The notes beneath the pieces were generated by a model that was given only the letters and a program-made list of their open reading frames with translations, did not search any database and was not told where the DNA came from. This document shows, in pieces, positions 42,000 through 50,393 of a stretch of 53,436 bases of DNA. Source of the stretch: an uncultured Pseudomonadota bacterium (GTDB lineage: Bacteria > Pseudomonadota > Gammaproteobacteria > Enterobacterales > Succinivibrionaceae); contig OMYE01000026.1 of assembly GCA_900315145.1 (NCBI GenBank), forward strand, positions 1 to 53,436, in the 5' to 3' direction. The position numbers and the translations under genes are program-made. Position 1 is the first letter of the stretch. Each line of letters opens with the position of its first letter.

Positions 42000-42884
42000 G
42001 TGTTATTAAAAAAAATCTATACCATTATTTTTTCGGTAGTAGCAATTATTGTTTCTCTCGTTTATCTGCTAGATACTCCTACTCCGGCGATTATTCTGAT
42101 AGGTATGGCTTGGGCTGTAGGGGCTATTCTGGACAAGACTATTAATCCTGCCAACAGACGTCCGGAATATACTGATGAGCAGCTCCGTATCTATACTGCA
42201 TCAAAATTTATTCTGGCAGGGTATATATCCAATAATGCTATGGCTAAACCTGGACAGCTGGCCAAGATTCTTGAAAAGATTGAAGGGCTTGCCGACAGTG
42301 AGGAGGACAAGGCCTTTTACGAGGAACAGTTTAATATCGGTAGAAGTGTCGGTTTTGATCCTACTGATACCTGTATCAAACTGAGAGCCGTGATTAATGA
42401 TGACGATGTGTATCGTCACCGTCTGCTGGAGTTTCTGGTATATGTGGTTTTTATTGACGGTGTGATGTCCTTTGAGGAAAAAAACCGCCTGAGCCGTATT
42501 GCAGAACGGCTGTCAATTCCGTCATTTAAATTAGAACGTTACATCAGACAGAACAAGGCCATCAGTGAATTTGAAAACTTTATCAGCACACTCGGGACAA
42601 GGGTGAAATACGAGGAATCAAAGGTTTGTTCAAACATGGAGTATAACCACGGATATGTTCCTCATGATGAAGTGACTAATTCTCTTGAGGTTTTCGGTCT
42701 TAATAAGAAGTCTGATTTTGCGGATGTGCACTCCGCTTATATTAAGCTGATGAAAAAATATCATCCTGACCGGCTTAAAGCAAGAGGTATAAGTTCGGAT
42801 ATGGTTAAGGTATATGTAGAAAAGACCAAGACTATTCAGCGAGCCTACGATATCCTGAAAAAACACTTTGATGTGAAAAGGTAG
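42000..42884 (+). CDS. djlA: DjlA-type membrane-anchored DnaJ-like co-chaperone
   Basis: A 294-residue inner-membrane DnaK partner. It has an N-terminal membrane span (about 4-22, IYTIIFSVVAIIVSLVYLL), a TerB-like helical domain (about 60-200, with VVFIDGVMSFEEKNRLSRIAE) and a C-terminal J domain with the obligatory His-Pro-Asp in MKKYHPDRLKARG. The start is GTG 42000, placed by GGGAGG just upstream. A GTG at 41982 is in frame but precedes that site. murU ends 20 bases before, so the two form an operon. Confidence 0.88.
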   Translation: MLLKKIYTIIFSVVAIIVSLVYLLDTPTPAIILIGMAWAVGAILDKTINPANRRPEYTDEQLRIYTASKFILAGYISNNAMAKPGQLAKILEKIEGLADSEEDKAFYEEQFNIGRSVGFDPTDTCIKLRAVINDDDVYRHRLLEFLVYVVFIDGVMSFEEKNRLSRIAERLSIPSFKLERYIRQNKAISEFENFISTLGTRVKYEESKVCSNMEYNHGYVPHDEVTNSLEVFGLNKKSDFADVHSAYIKLMKKYHPDRLKARGISSDMVKVYVEKTKTIQRAYDILKKHFDVKR

Positions 42885-42905
42885 TTTATACCGGATAATC
42901 AACAG

Positions 42906-42949
42906 CTCCCGCTTTTTATCTCATCATGATAAACGCGGGAGTTTTTTTA
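42906..42949 (+). terminator. Intrinsic terminator of murU-djlA
   Basis: CTCCCGC (42907-42913) pairs with GCGGGAG (42936-42942) and is followed by seven T. Confidence 0.85.
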
Positions 42950-43092
42950 TGGAAAATTTTAAGAGTAGAGTAAACAGCAAAAGCAGAACAAATATTACTG
43001 AAGCCGATTTTAAGGTTTAAGGTGGTATACCTTTTCTGTTTTTTTTCAGGTAGAGATTTCTGTGCTGTTGCATAAGGGGACGGCAGTGGAAA

Positions 43093-43968
43093 CTACTGTT
43101 CCTCGATGCCGAATTCAGCCCTGGTTTCCTTCTGCAGCTGCAGAAGCTCTTCTTCGGCTCTTGATTTATTCAGAATTGCTTTAACAGCCAGTTCTATAGG
43201 TGAGTTTTCTGAATAATCAGTTTTAAAGATCAGAGATGATCTTTTACCGTTGGCACAGATTTTTTTTACTCTTTCCTTGGCTCCCGGGATATTATCGTCA
43301 TATACGGCAATGGAATAACCTCCTAGATTTCTCATTACTCTGAAGCAGGGGATATCTGTGGAGCCGTCACCTATGAACACCATCCTGTTGAACGGAATAT
43401 TCCGATCTTCATCCGGTATATATTCATTGACCATACGGTTTTCACTTTCATCAAAAGCTCCTTTATTGATTCTGAACAGATACTGGGTTTTGGTGGTGTA
43501 GTTGATGGCGCGAGACGGCCAGCAGGCAACACCGTTGGCGTCGTACATAAAGCTTGAGGCAAATACCTGTTTAAATTTGGTGAAAATAGAGGAACCTTCG
43601 ATGATTTCCTTTATTCCTGATGAAATAATGTAGTGTTCAACAGTGATGTTTAATTGTTCACCATACCTGTTGATGCGTTCAAACCAAGTATCTACTCCCG
43701 GAAACAGAGTGATGGATCTGCCGTCATTGACAAAGTCATCTCTGCGGATGGGCAGATCAGCAGCCTTGGCTTTTTTCAACATTAAGAACATGTAGGCCAG
43801 AATGGGATCGGCATTGTGTTTTTTGCTCAGTTCTTCAGCCTCTTTCCAGAATTCCTTCGGGGTAAGTCCGAGCTTCGGAATAAAATCATATTCCTGCATG
43901 TTGTGATTGCTGAGAGTCCCGTCAAAATCGTAAGCAATGGCAAAGTTGATATGTTGAGAATTGGCCAT
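43093..43968 (-). CDS. HAD-superfamily phosphatase (phosphoserine-phosphatase-like)
   Basis: A 291-residue cytosolic HAD hydrolase: motif I DFDGT with Asp14 and Asp16, motif II near IISSG, a Lys downstream, and motif III/IV FIGDGSTDIPCFR. The cap region (about 30-100) is helical. It is longer than typical SerB-like phosphatases, with a charged C-terminal helix (EEELLQLQKETRAEFG). GGGAGG lies 5 bases before the ATG. The substrate cannot be inferred. It is followed neither by a clear terminator nor by a related gene. Confidence 0.8.
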   Translation of the reverse strand: MANSQHINFAIAYDFDGTLSNHNMQEYDFIPKLGLTPKEFWKEAEELSKKHNADPILAYMFLMLKKAKAADLPIRRDDFVNDGRSITLFPGVDTWFERINRYGEQLNITVEHYIISSGIKEIIEGSSIFTKFKQVFASSFMYDANGVACWPSRAINYTTKTQYLFRINKGAFDESENRMVNEYIPDEDRNIPFNRMVFIGDGSTDIPCFRVMRNLGGYSIAVYDDNIPGAKERVKKICANGKRSSLIFKTDYSENSPIELAVKAILNKSRAEEELLQLQKETRAEFGIEEQ

Positions 43969-44088
43969 ATACCCTCCCTGTCCGTTAACAATAATAAAAG
44001 AGACATTACTGTAAGGCTGTTCGGTATTTAAAATACCTGACTTACAATAATTCCGTCCGGAAGGTGAGGCATACCTTTTTTCCGGCTG

Positions 44089-44811
44089 TCAGATATCTAC
44101 CTTGTCGGACATAACATCAAAATTATCCGGTACTTTAAACGGCGGAAGATGGTTGAACTCCATCAGCTCCATGGTTTTCGGATGGCGAAAAGCCAGATAT
44201 CCGGCATGTAGCTGCAGATGAGGAACAATATCTCTTGCTTCCGCGGGTGCATAAAGATGATCGCCGAGAATCGGATGACCGAGTTCCTTCATGTGCACCC
44301 TCAGCTGATGAGATCTGCCGGTATGCGGATGAAGTCTGACGAAAGAACGGTCACTTTCTCTAGCAATGCATATATAGTCAGTTATTGCCTCACGCCCGTT
44401 TACATAATCAACTCTCTGCATCGGCCGGTTCAGCCAGTCGACACAAAGAGGCTTGTTGACTCTTCCCATTTCCGTGGTCATTACTCCCCATACCCAGGCA
44501 TAATAGAGCTTTCGGGTCTGCCTTTCCTGAAACTGCTTCCCTAGTCGTCCGGCTGCATCTTTGTTCTTTGCTACAACAATAATGCCGGATGTGCTCATGT
44601 CAAGCCGGTGTACGGCTTCGGCATCAGGAGCTGTTTTTCTGACTCGGCTCAGAATACTGTCGTTGTGCTCTGCAGCCTTGCCGGGAACACTTAGAATGCC
44701 GCTGGGTTTGTTCACGACAACAATTTTGTCGTCCTCGTAGAGAATTTCCAGAAAAGGTTCCATTGGCGGATTATAAACGAAAGTGGAATTATCTGAATTA
44801 TTTGTGTTCAT
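44089..44811 (-). CDS. rluA: RluA-type pseudouridine synthase
   Basis: Pseudouridine synthase of the RluA family, expected to modify 23S rRNA U746 and tRNA U32. The 240 residues contain the catalytic Asp71 in VHRLDMSTSG, ILYEDDKIVVVNKPSGILSV and HPHTGRSHQLRVHMKELGHP. It lacks an N-terminal S4 domain, which distinguishes it from RluC and RluD, and it aligns end to end with E. coli RluA (219) with a slightly longer C-terminus. Confidence 0.88.
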   Translation of the reverse strand: MNTNNSDNSTFVYNPPMEPFLEILYEDDKIVVVNKPSGILSVPGKAAEHNDSILSRVRKTAPDAEAVHRLDMSTSGIIVVAKNKDAAGRLGKQFQERQTRKLYYAWVWGVMTTEMGRVNKPLCVDWLNRPMQRVDYVNGREAITDYICIARESDRSFVRLHPHTGRSHQLRVHMKELGHPILGDHLYAPAEARDIVPHLQLHAGYLAFRHPKTMELMEFNHLPPFKVPDNFDVMSDKVDI

Positions 44812-45456
44812 ATGTAAAGTATATTATGTTTTAATAAAAATTTAATATTTTAAAAGCTGTTTTTGAACAAATTTTTGAACAAAGTATTTAATTTTGTGGT
44901 ATCTAAAAGAGTGATTATATCATTTTTTACCGGGATGTTCGGGATAATAATAAAAGACTCACAGGATCCGGAGATAAGCCGGTTGGAAGTGGAAATAATA
45001 GAGAATAAGGTAAGCTGTCAGTGTTCTGGCTGAATTATTTTCTGGGGAAGGTACTCTTTTGTTAACGGAGGCTTTATTTAGAATTCACAGTAATCTGTAA
45101 TCATTCCATTATTTTTTGAAACAGCAGTCGATTTGTGTTTATCTTTTATGGAATTATTTATGGAATCTGAGGTGCTTTTTGCCACCAAGATAACACATCT
45201 TAATAAAATTATAATTATTTTGGTCTTAAAATATAATGTAAATGTACTATTCTCTTTGAATTGTATAAAATATGCGACATTCATGAAAACAGCGGAATAT
45301 CAAATATCAGTTAATATTTTTTATGATGCTGCATCTGATTAAGTATAGAATCTAGGATAGGATGTCAGATATAATTCGGTGTAGTTGCCGTAATGTATTC
45401 TGAGAAATATTCAGACAGTACCAAAATGTTATAAAAGACTAAAAATAGGATGTTTT
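44812..45456. other. AT-rich gap between rluA and the MDR oxidoreductase
   Basis: 645 bases with no supportable gene. TTTTTGAACAAA occurs twice back to back at about 44860-44883. A 69-codon plus frame at 45133-45342 has no ribosome site and AT-driven composition. Confidence 0.35.
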
Positions 45457-46425
45457 ATGTCAAGACTAGAGCTTTGTGCCTACGGTGGAGTTGAAAATCT
45501 GGTTTTTAATGAAGATAACTCTGTTGAACCTCCTGAAGCTAATGAAGTTCAAGTAAAAATTCTGACTGCTGGTGTGAATGTTATTGATACCAAAATAAGG
45601 CAGGGAACCAGTTTTGCAGCCAAAACCCGAGGGGAACGATTCCCCTGGGTCATCGGTTATGATATGAGCGGCGAGGTTGTCAAGGTTCCGCGTGGCTGTA
45701 CTGAATTCAAGAAAGGTGACAGGGTATGCGGACTGGTAGGTTTTCCGTTAAGCGGAGGCGCATACAGTTCTGTTAATAATTTTGTGGCATCTGAACTTGT
45801 CAAGGTTCCTGATGAATGCAAGATAAAAGCTGCAGGGGCTCTCCCTCTGGCCGGCCTGACCGCTTATCAGGCGCTTTTTGATATCGGCAGATTAAAGGAG
45901 GGGCAGACGGTCATCATTTCCGCGGCTGCAGGAGGTGTAGGCCATCTGGCTGTGCAGCTTGCAAAAATTGCCGGTGCAAGGGTTATGGGAATCTGTTCGA
46001 AAGAGAATCATGAATTTGTCAGAAGTCTTGGTGCAGACTGCGTGGTTGATTATCACAATGAGGAATGTCTGAAATGGCAGAGTGAGGCTGATCTGTTCAT
46101 CGATCTGGTCGGCGGACAGAGTGCTATTAATAATCTTTCACTGCTGAAAATTAACTCAACCATGGTTTCAGTGCCAACCATAACCTATCAGGCTGTCAAG
46201 CTTGCCGCCACTAATATGGCTGTGAATGTAGCCGGTATGGTGGTCAAGCAGAATATCAATCAGCTGAAGAAGTTGCTTGAATATGTGGTTTCCGGAGAAC
46301 TGAAGGTTCATATATCCGAAAGTTTCTTTCTGAGAGACGGAGCCAAGGCTCACGCTGTTCTGAGTGGCGGTCATGCCGTAGGCAAACTGATTCTTTTACC
46401 TAACGGTATTGTAAGGGAAGTATAA
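45457..46425 (+). CDS. NAD(P)H:quinone-oxidoreductase-like MDR family protein
   Basis: A 322-residue medium-chain reductase of the zinc-free quinone-reductase branch. It has an N-terminal GroES-like domain (about 25-115, VIGYDMSGEVVKV) and a Rossmann domain with the cofactor loop SAAAGGVGHLAVQLAK (155-170) and LGADCVVDY. The Cys/His ligands of zinc alcohol dehydrogenases are missing. AGGATG lies about 6 bases upstream. It is monocistronic between two terminator-bounded units; the substrate is unknown. Confidence 0.85.
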   Translation: MSRLELCAYGGVENLVFNEDNSVEPPEANEVQVKILTAGVNVIDTKIRQGTSFAAKTRGERFPWVIGYDMSGEVVKVPRGCTEFKKGDRVCGLVGFPLSGGAYSSVNNFVASELVKVPDECKIKAAGALPLAGLTAYQALFDIGRLKEGQTVIISAAAGGVGHLAVQLAKIAGARVMGICSKENHEFVRSLGADCVVDYHNEECLKWQSEADLFIDLVGGQSAINNLSLLKINSTMVSVPTITYQAVKLAATNMAVNVAGMVVKQNINQLKKLLEYVVSGELKVHISESFFLRDGAKAHAVLSGGHAVGKLILLPNGIVREV

Positions 46426-46461
46426 TCCCGGAGCTTCAGACATCATAGTACTGAATAAAAG

Positions 46462-46502
46462 AACGGACTCCGGATTGATTTATTCCGGAGCCCGTTTTTT
46501 AT
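46462..46502 (+). terminator. Intrinsic terminator of the MDR gene
   Basis: ACGGACTCCGG pairs with CCGGAGCCCGT (one mismatch) around ATTGATTTATT, followed by TTTTTT. Confidence 0.85.
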
Positions 46503-46586
46503 TGTTTCAGATAACGTAACAAACAACTTGATTGCGTCAGATTTTTAAATTACTGATTACTGTCAGAACCTGATAAAGGCCGTATT

Positions 46587-47324
46587 CTAATTAAAGTTTA
46601 AATCATAGAGTTTCTGCGTGTTGGCTGCTGCTTCATGCAGGTTCAGATGCTTATAGCTGTCTATGAGAATCTTTAGAGCGTCTTTTACCTCATCACAGTC
46701 ATGGAATTTCAGGAGCAGCTTGTGACAGTGTCTTGCGGCGGAAATATAGGCCTGCTTTTTATGGTAGAACTTTATAATATCCAGCTCGTGTCTTGCCAGA
46801 GTACTGCGAATTGATACCATGCGGGCGTAGGCATCTGCTGCATACAGACTGTGAGGGAAGGTTTCGTAAATTTTTTTGAAATCCTTATATGCCACTTCAT
46901 AGAATGCTGTATCACGATCGTAGGTATCTACATGGATAAAATCAAGAAATCTGTCTGTAGCCTTTTGGAGATTGGTTAATCCTCTCATATACAATACGTA
47001 GTCGAGGTGTTCATCAGACGGATTCAGACGAATGAACTTGTCAATTTCAGCAAGTGCCAGTTCGTTTTCCCGATCCTTATAGTATGTATAAATCAAATCC
47101 AGCTGAACCTGATGGGCATACGGACCGAAAGGGTAGCGGTTATCGATGGCCTCAAGGTTGATTCTGGCGTCATTGTATCTTTCAGAAGCCAGAGCCTTAT
47201 ACGCTTCTATGTACAATTCCTCCGGCTTTTTATCAGGAACAATATCTTTATTTTTTGAAGAACAGGCACAAAACATTACCATACACAGTAATGCTATTCC
47301 CAGTTTATAAAATTTTAATGACAT
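46587..47324 (-). CDS. bamD: Outer membrane protein assembly factor BamD
   Basis: Essential lipoprotein of the BAM complex. The 245 residues have a signal peptide with a lipobox-like MFCAC (Cys21) and five TPR-like repeats. Highly conserved pieces are DNRYPFGPYAHQVQLDLIY, EIDKFIRLNPSDEHLDYVLYMRGL and the VDTYDRD region. It is divergent from rluD, the E. coli arrangement. Confidence 0.95.
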   Translation of the reverse strand: MSLKFYKLGIALLCMVMFCACSSKNKDIVPDKKPEELYIEAYKALASERYNDARINLEAIDNRYPFGPYAHQVQLDLIYTYYKDRENELALAEIDKFIRLNPSDEHLDYVLYMRGLTNLQKATDRFLDFIHVDTYDRDTAFYEVAYKDFKKIYETFPHSLYAADAYARMVSIRSTLARHELDIIKFYHKKQAYISAARHCHKLLLKFHDCDEVKDALKILIDSYKHLNLHEAAANTQKLYDLNFN

Positions 47325-47906
47325 TACTTTGTCCCATAACTGTTAAACTGTTATCCGGTACCATGAAATAATACTAAACACCGGGATTCAGCTACTCAAT
47401 ATTATAATTGAATTTATTTCAAATGACGTTTGTTCATTCCTCATTCAGACTGAATGTCTGTCAAATACGCACACTCATTCAATGCCTTGAATTATTCAGT
47501 CATGTTCCTATTAAACTGCGACGGAATACATGATAAGGGCGTTTAAACATTGTTTTTTTAATAATCCCATAGACAAATCTGCCGGGATGCTGAAGATGAT
47601 TAAACAAAATTACGATAATAATACACAAAATATTCATTTTTTTCATTAACCATATGCAATTATTGATTATTGAACAGTTATCAGGAAAAAGACCGGAAAC
47701 TCCGAAGGAGGCTATCATCTATTGGTGATGGATCATACTCTGATGACACGCAGACACGGAAAAATGTGGAGATATAAGATAAAGGTATGAAATAGGTACC
47801 TGCTTATAATCACCTTGATACGAGAGAGGCCGTCAAGTGTATTAATTAAATTATGTGGAATAAATTAGCTTATGCTAAAATGAAGAAAATTTTGAGGTTT
47901 TTATAC
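47325..47906. other. Divergent bamD-rluD intergenic region
   Basis: 582 bases that should hold both promoters. No clear consensus promoter, hairpin or RNA gene was found. An in-frame ATG at 47853 is too early for rluD. Confidence 0.3.
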
Positions 47907-48902
47907 ATGAGTGAAAATATTGAATTAACATCGGTTATTCCTGAGTCCATGCACGGTATACGACTGGATCAGGCGTTAAGCGAACTGTTTTCCGATTATT
48001 CCAGAAGCCGTCTCAAGGGGTGGATACTTGACGGTCTGGTTACCGTGAACGGTAAGGTAGTTACTGTTCCGAAAGAAAAAATTAATGCCAATGACAGCGT
48101 GTCGGTAAGTGCCGTGATTGATAATGAGGATCATTTTATTCCCGAAGATATTCCTCTTAATATAGTCTACGAGGATGAAGATTTACTGGTTATCAATAAA
48201 CCTGCAGGTCTTTCTGTTCATCCCGGAGCAGGAAGAAGAACAGGAACTGTCCTGAATGCTCTTCTTTATCGTTATCCTGAAAGTATTAATCTTCCTCGAG
48301 CAGGTATTGTGCATCGTCTAGATATGGATACTTCCGGATTAATGGTTATAGCTAAAACAATAAGATCCGTTCATAAGCTGGTTAAGGCTATTTCCCGTCA
48401 CGATGTTGTTCGTGAATATGAGGCGGTGGTGATTGGTCATATGACTGCCGGCGGAGAGGTTGATGAACCAATAGGACGTCATCCGACAAACAGGATAATG
48501 ATGGCTGTTGTTCCAGACGGTCTGGGAAAGGAGGCGGTTACACATTATCGAGTGATGGAAAAGTTCAGAGCTCACTCAAGATTGCGTCTGCGACTGGAAA
48601 CCGGTCGTACTCACCAGATTCGTGTTCATATGTCCTATATAAAGCACCCGCTGGTCGGTGACCCTCTGTACGGCGGTAAGAGAGCGAGATTTATACCGAA
48701 TGCATCAGAGGAGTTTACCCGCTACATCAATACCTTCCCGAGACAGGCTCTGCATGCGGTCAAACTGGAGTTCGTTCATCCGTTTACCGGTGAAGAGCTG
48801 TCTTTTGAGGCACCTGTTCCGTCAGATATGCTCGAACTGGTCGATGTGTTGAGAGAAGATACCAAACAGCATCCTGATGATATTGTTTGGGGAACGTCAT
48901 GA
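47907..48902 (+). CDS. rluD: 23S rRNA pseudouridine synthase RluD
   Basis: Makes pseudouridines 1911, 1915 and 1917 in helix 69 of 23S rRNA. The 331 residues have an S4 RNA-binding domain (about 17-75, SRSRLKGWILDGLVTVNGK) and the catalytic domain with Asp139 in VHRLDMDTSGL, LETGRTHQIRVHM and GDPLYGG. The start at ATG 47907 is set by GAGG 9 bases upstream; an earlier frame extension lacks a site. It is followed by pgeF and clpB as in E. coli. Confidence 0.95.
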   Translation: MSENIELTSVIPESMHGIRLDQALSELFSDYSRSRLKGWILDGLVTVNGKVVTVPKEKINANDSVSVSAVIDNEDHFIPEDIPLNIVYEDEDLLVINKPAGLSVHPGAGRRTGTVLNALLYRYPESINLPRAGIVHRLDMDTSGLMVIAKTIRSVHKLVKAISRHDVVREYEAVVIGHMTAGGEVDEPIGRHPTNRIMMAVVPDGLGKEAVTHYRVMEKFRAHSRLRLRLETGRTHQIRVHMSYIKHPLVGDPLYGGKRARFIPNASEEFTRYINTFPRQALHAVKLEFVHPFTGEELSFEAPVPSDMLELVDVLREDTKQHPDDIVWGTS

Positions 48903-49199
48903 TTTATGTACGGGGTGCATGTGCAGTATCTACTGTTCCCGTTAAAGTGAATTATCCGGAATTGCCGGAGTAATATCGTCTGCAGCATAATCTGAATGTC
49001 CGGTTTAATGTATAAACCGGATTTATTTATCTGTTAACTGTGGCAGAAAAATACTGTAAGGCCTCCGGCCGGACTGAATTTCTGTTATTCAGCAATACCT
49101 TTTAAGTTAGGGCTTACCGTTATTCTGGAGGACTGAGCCAAAGGGATGGCTGTTTTGAATATGTCATAACATCGGAAGTATTATTCGGGATATAACAAC
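48903..49199. other. rluD-pgeF spacer
   Basis: 297 bases without a gene. ATCCGG/CCGGAT-type short repeats around 48953-49022 could form a weak hairpin that ends in ATTTATTT. In E. coli pgeF directly follows rluD, so this spacer is unusually long. Confidence 0.3.
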
Positions 49200-50075
49200 A
49201 TGGAATATCATGGAAATTCTTTGAAAAACTGTCAGGAAGGAGCAGTTTCGCTCAGAGATTATTTAAGAATTGTAAAACAACCTGTGCGTAACATTGAAAT
49301 GGCATACACCACAAGATTAGGAGGTGTCAGTTCTTCACCGTATGATTCATTCAATCTCGGACTTCATGTGGGTGATGATCCTGCAGATGTGCATGAAAAC
49401 CGTTGCAAACTGCTTGAGTCTCTTCCCGGAGCAGAGAAGATTATATGGTTGAATCAGATTCACTCTTCTATTGTTTTTGATGCGGACAGTGCGGGGGAGC
49501 AGGCAACTGTTCCGGATGCTGATGCAACGGTAACCACCAGAAGAAATATTGTTCTGGCTATTATGACTGCCGACTGCCTTCCTGTGCTTCTGACCTCTCT
49601 GGACGGCAGGGTTGTCGGAGCGGCTCACTGTGGATGGCGGGGGCTTGCGGCAGGGGTTTTGCGGAACACTGTCAACAGAATGTCTGTTAATCCGGCGGAA
49701 ATTCTGGCCTGGCTCGGACCATGTATCGGTAACAGGGTTTTTGAGGTGGGAGAGGATGTGCGACAGGCATTTATTACAGTAAATTCCGAAAACGATGACT
49801 GCTTTGTAAGATGTGTTCCCGATCCGGTTATCTGTGAAAAACAGTATGATCCGGAAAAAAATTGCTCAGTTCTGCTAAGTCCTGACGGTATTTCGGATGC
49901 ATCAGCCAGGTACATTGCGGATCTGCCGAAGCTGGCGGAGAAAGAGTTAAAAAGGATGGGGGTGAACAGTGTACTGTTTTCAGGTGAATGTACATATTCA
50001 TCACCGGAATATTTTTACAGCTATCGCCGTGACAGAAATACCGGAAGAATGGCTAGTCTCATAAGAATACTCTGA
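49200..50075 (+). CDS. pgeF: Purine nucleoside phosphorylase / PgeF-type laccase-domain protein
   Basis: YfiH/PgeF family, now known for peptidoglycan-editing effects and purine nucleoside phosphorylase activity. The 291 residues have the zinc triad His88 (WLNQIHSS), Cys126 (MTADCLPVL) and His143 (AAHCGWRG), and end YSYRRDRNTGRMASLI. It is longer than E. coli YfiH (243), mostly by an N-terminal extension of about 30 residues; the ribosome site before ATG 49200 is weak, so a later start is possible (ATG near residue 34). Confidence 0.92.
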   Translation: MEYHGNSLKNCQEGAVSLRDYLRIVKQPVRNIEMAYTTRLGGVSSSPYDSFNLGLHVGDDPADVHENRCKLLESLPGAEKIIWLNQIHSSIVFDADSAGEQATVPDADATVTTRRNIVLAIMTADCLPVLLTSLDGRVVGAAHCGWRGLAAGVLRNTVNRMSVNPAEILAWLGPCIGNRVFEVGEDVRQAFITVNSENDDCFVRCVPDPVICEKQYDPEKNCSVLLSPDGISDASARYIADLPKLAEKELKRMGVNSVLFSGECTYSSPEYFYSYRRDRNTGRMASLIRIL

Positions 50076-50195
50076 TATAAACTGACAAGTCATGGATGCG
50101 TCAGCTTCATTGCAGAGAAGAAATAAGAGGATAAGGTAAAAAGATAAAGCAAAAAACAAAAATAATGTTTTGTTAATTATATCTATATTTTATAT

Positions 50196-50240
50196 AAACA
50201 GGACAATATCGTATTTAATGATGCTGCCCTGTTTTTTTTA
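50196..50240 (+). terminator. Intrinsic terminator of pgeF
   Basis: AAACAGG-A-CA pairs with TG-C-CCTGTTT across a long loop and is followed by a run of T. The rest of the 318-base pgeF-clpB gap holds the clpB leader. Confidence 0.7.
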
Positions 50241-50393
50241 TTCTGGTCATTCTTATGCCGATTCGTCTTAAAGTATGTGTTCAAATGTCATCTGTTAAGA
50301 AAACTGTATAAAAGTTTTATAAAAAAAACTTGAATAATGCCAAAGAGATATTATGTCATAATTGTAAGGATATAAAATTCAGAGGTGATAAAT

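Noticed and set aside
45133-45342. A 69-codon frame before the MDR gene
   Set aside because: No ribosome site, composition follows the AT-rich background.
50329-50334. CTTGAA as a heat-shock sigma-32 -35 element for clpB
   Set aside because: No CCCCAT-like -10 at a spacing of 13-15 bases.
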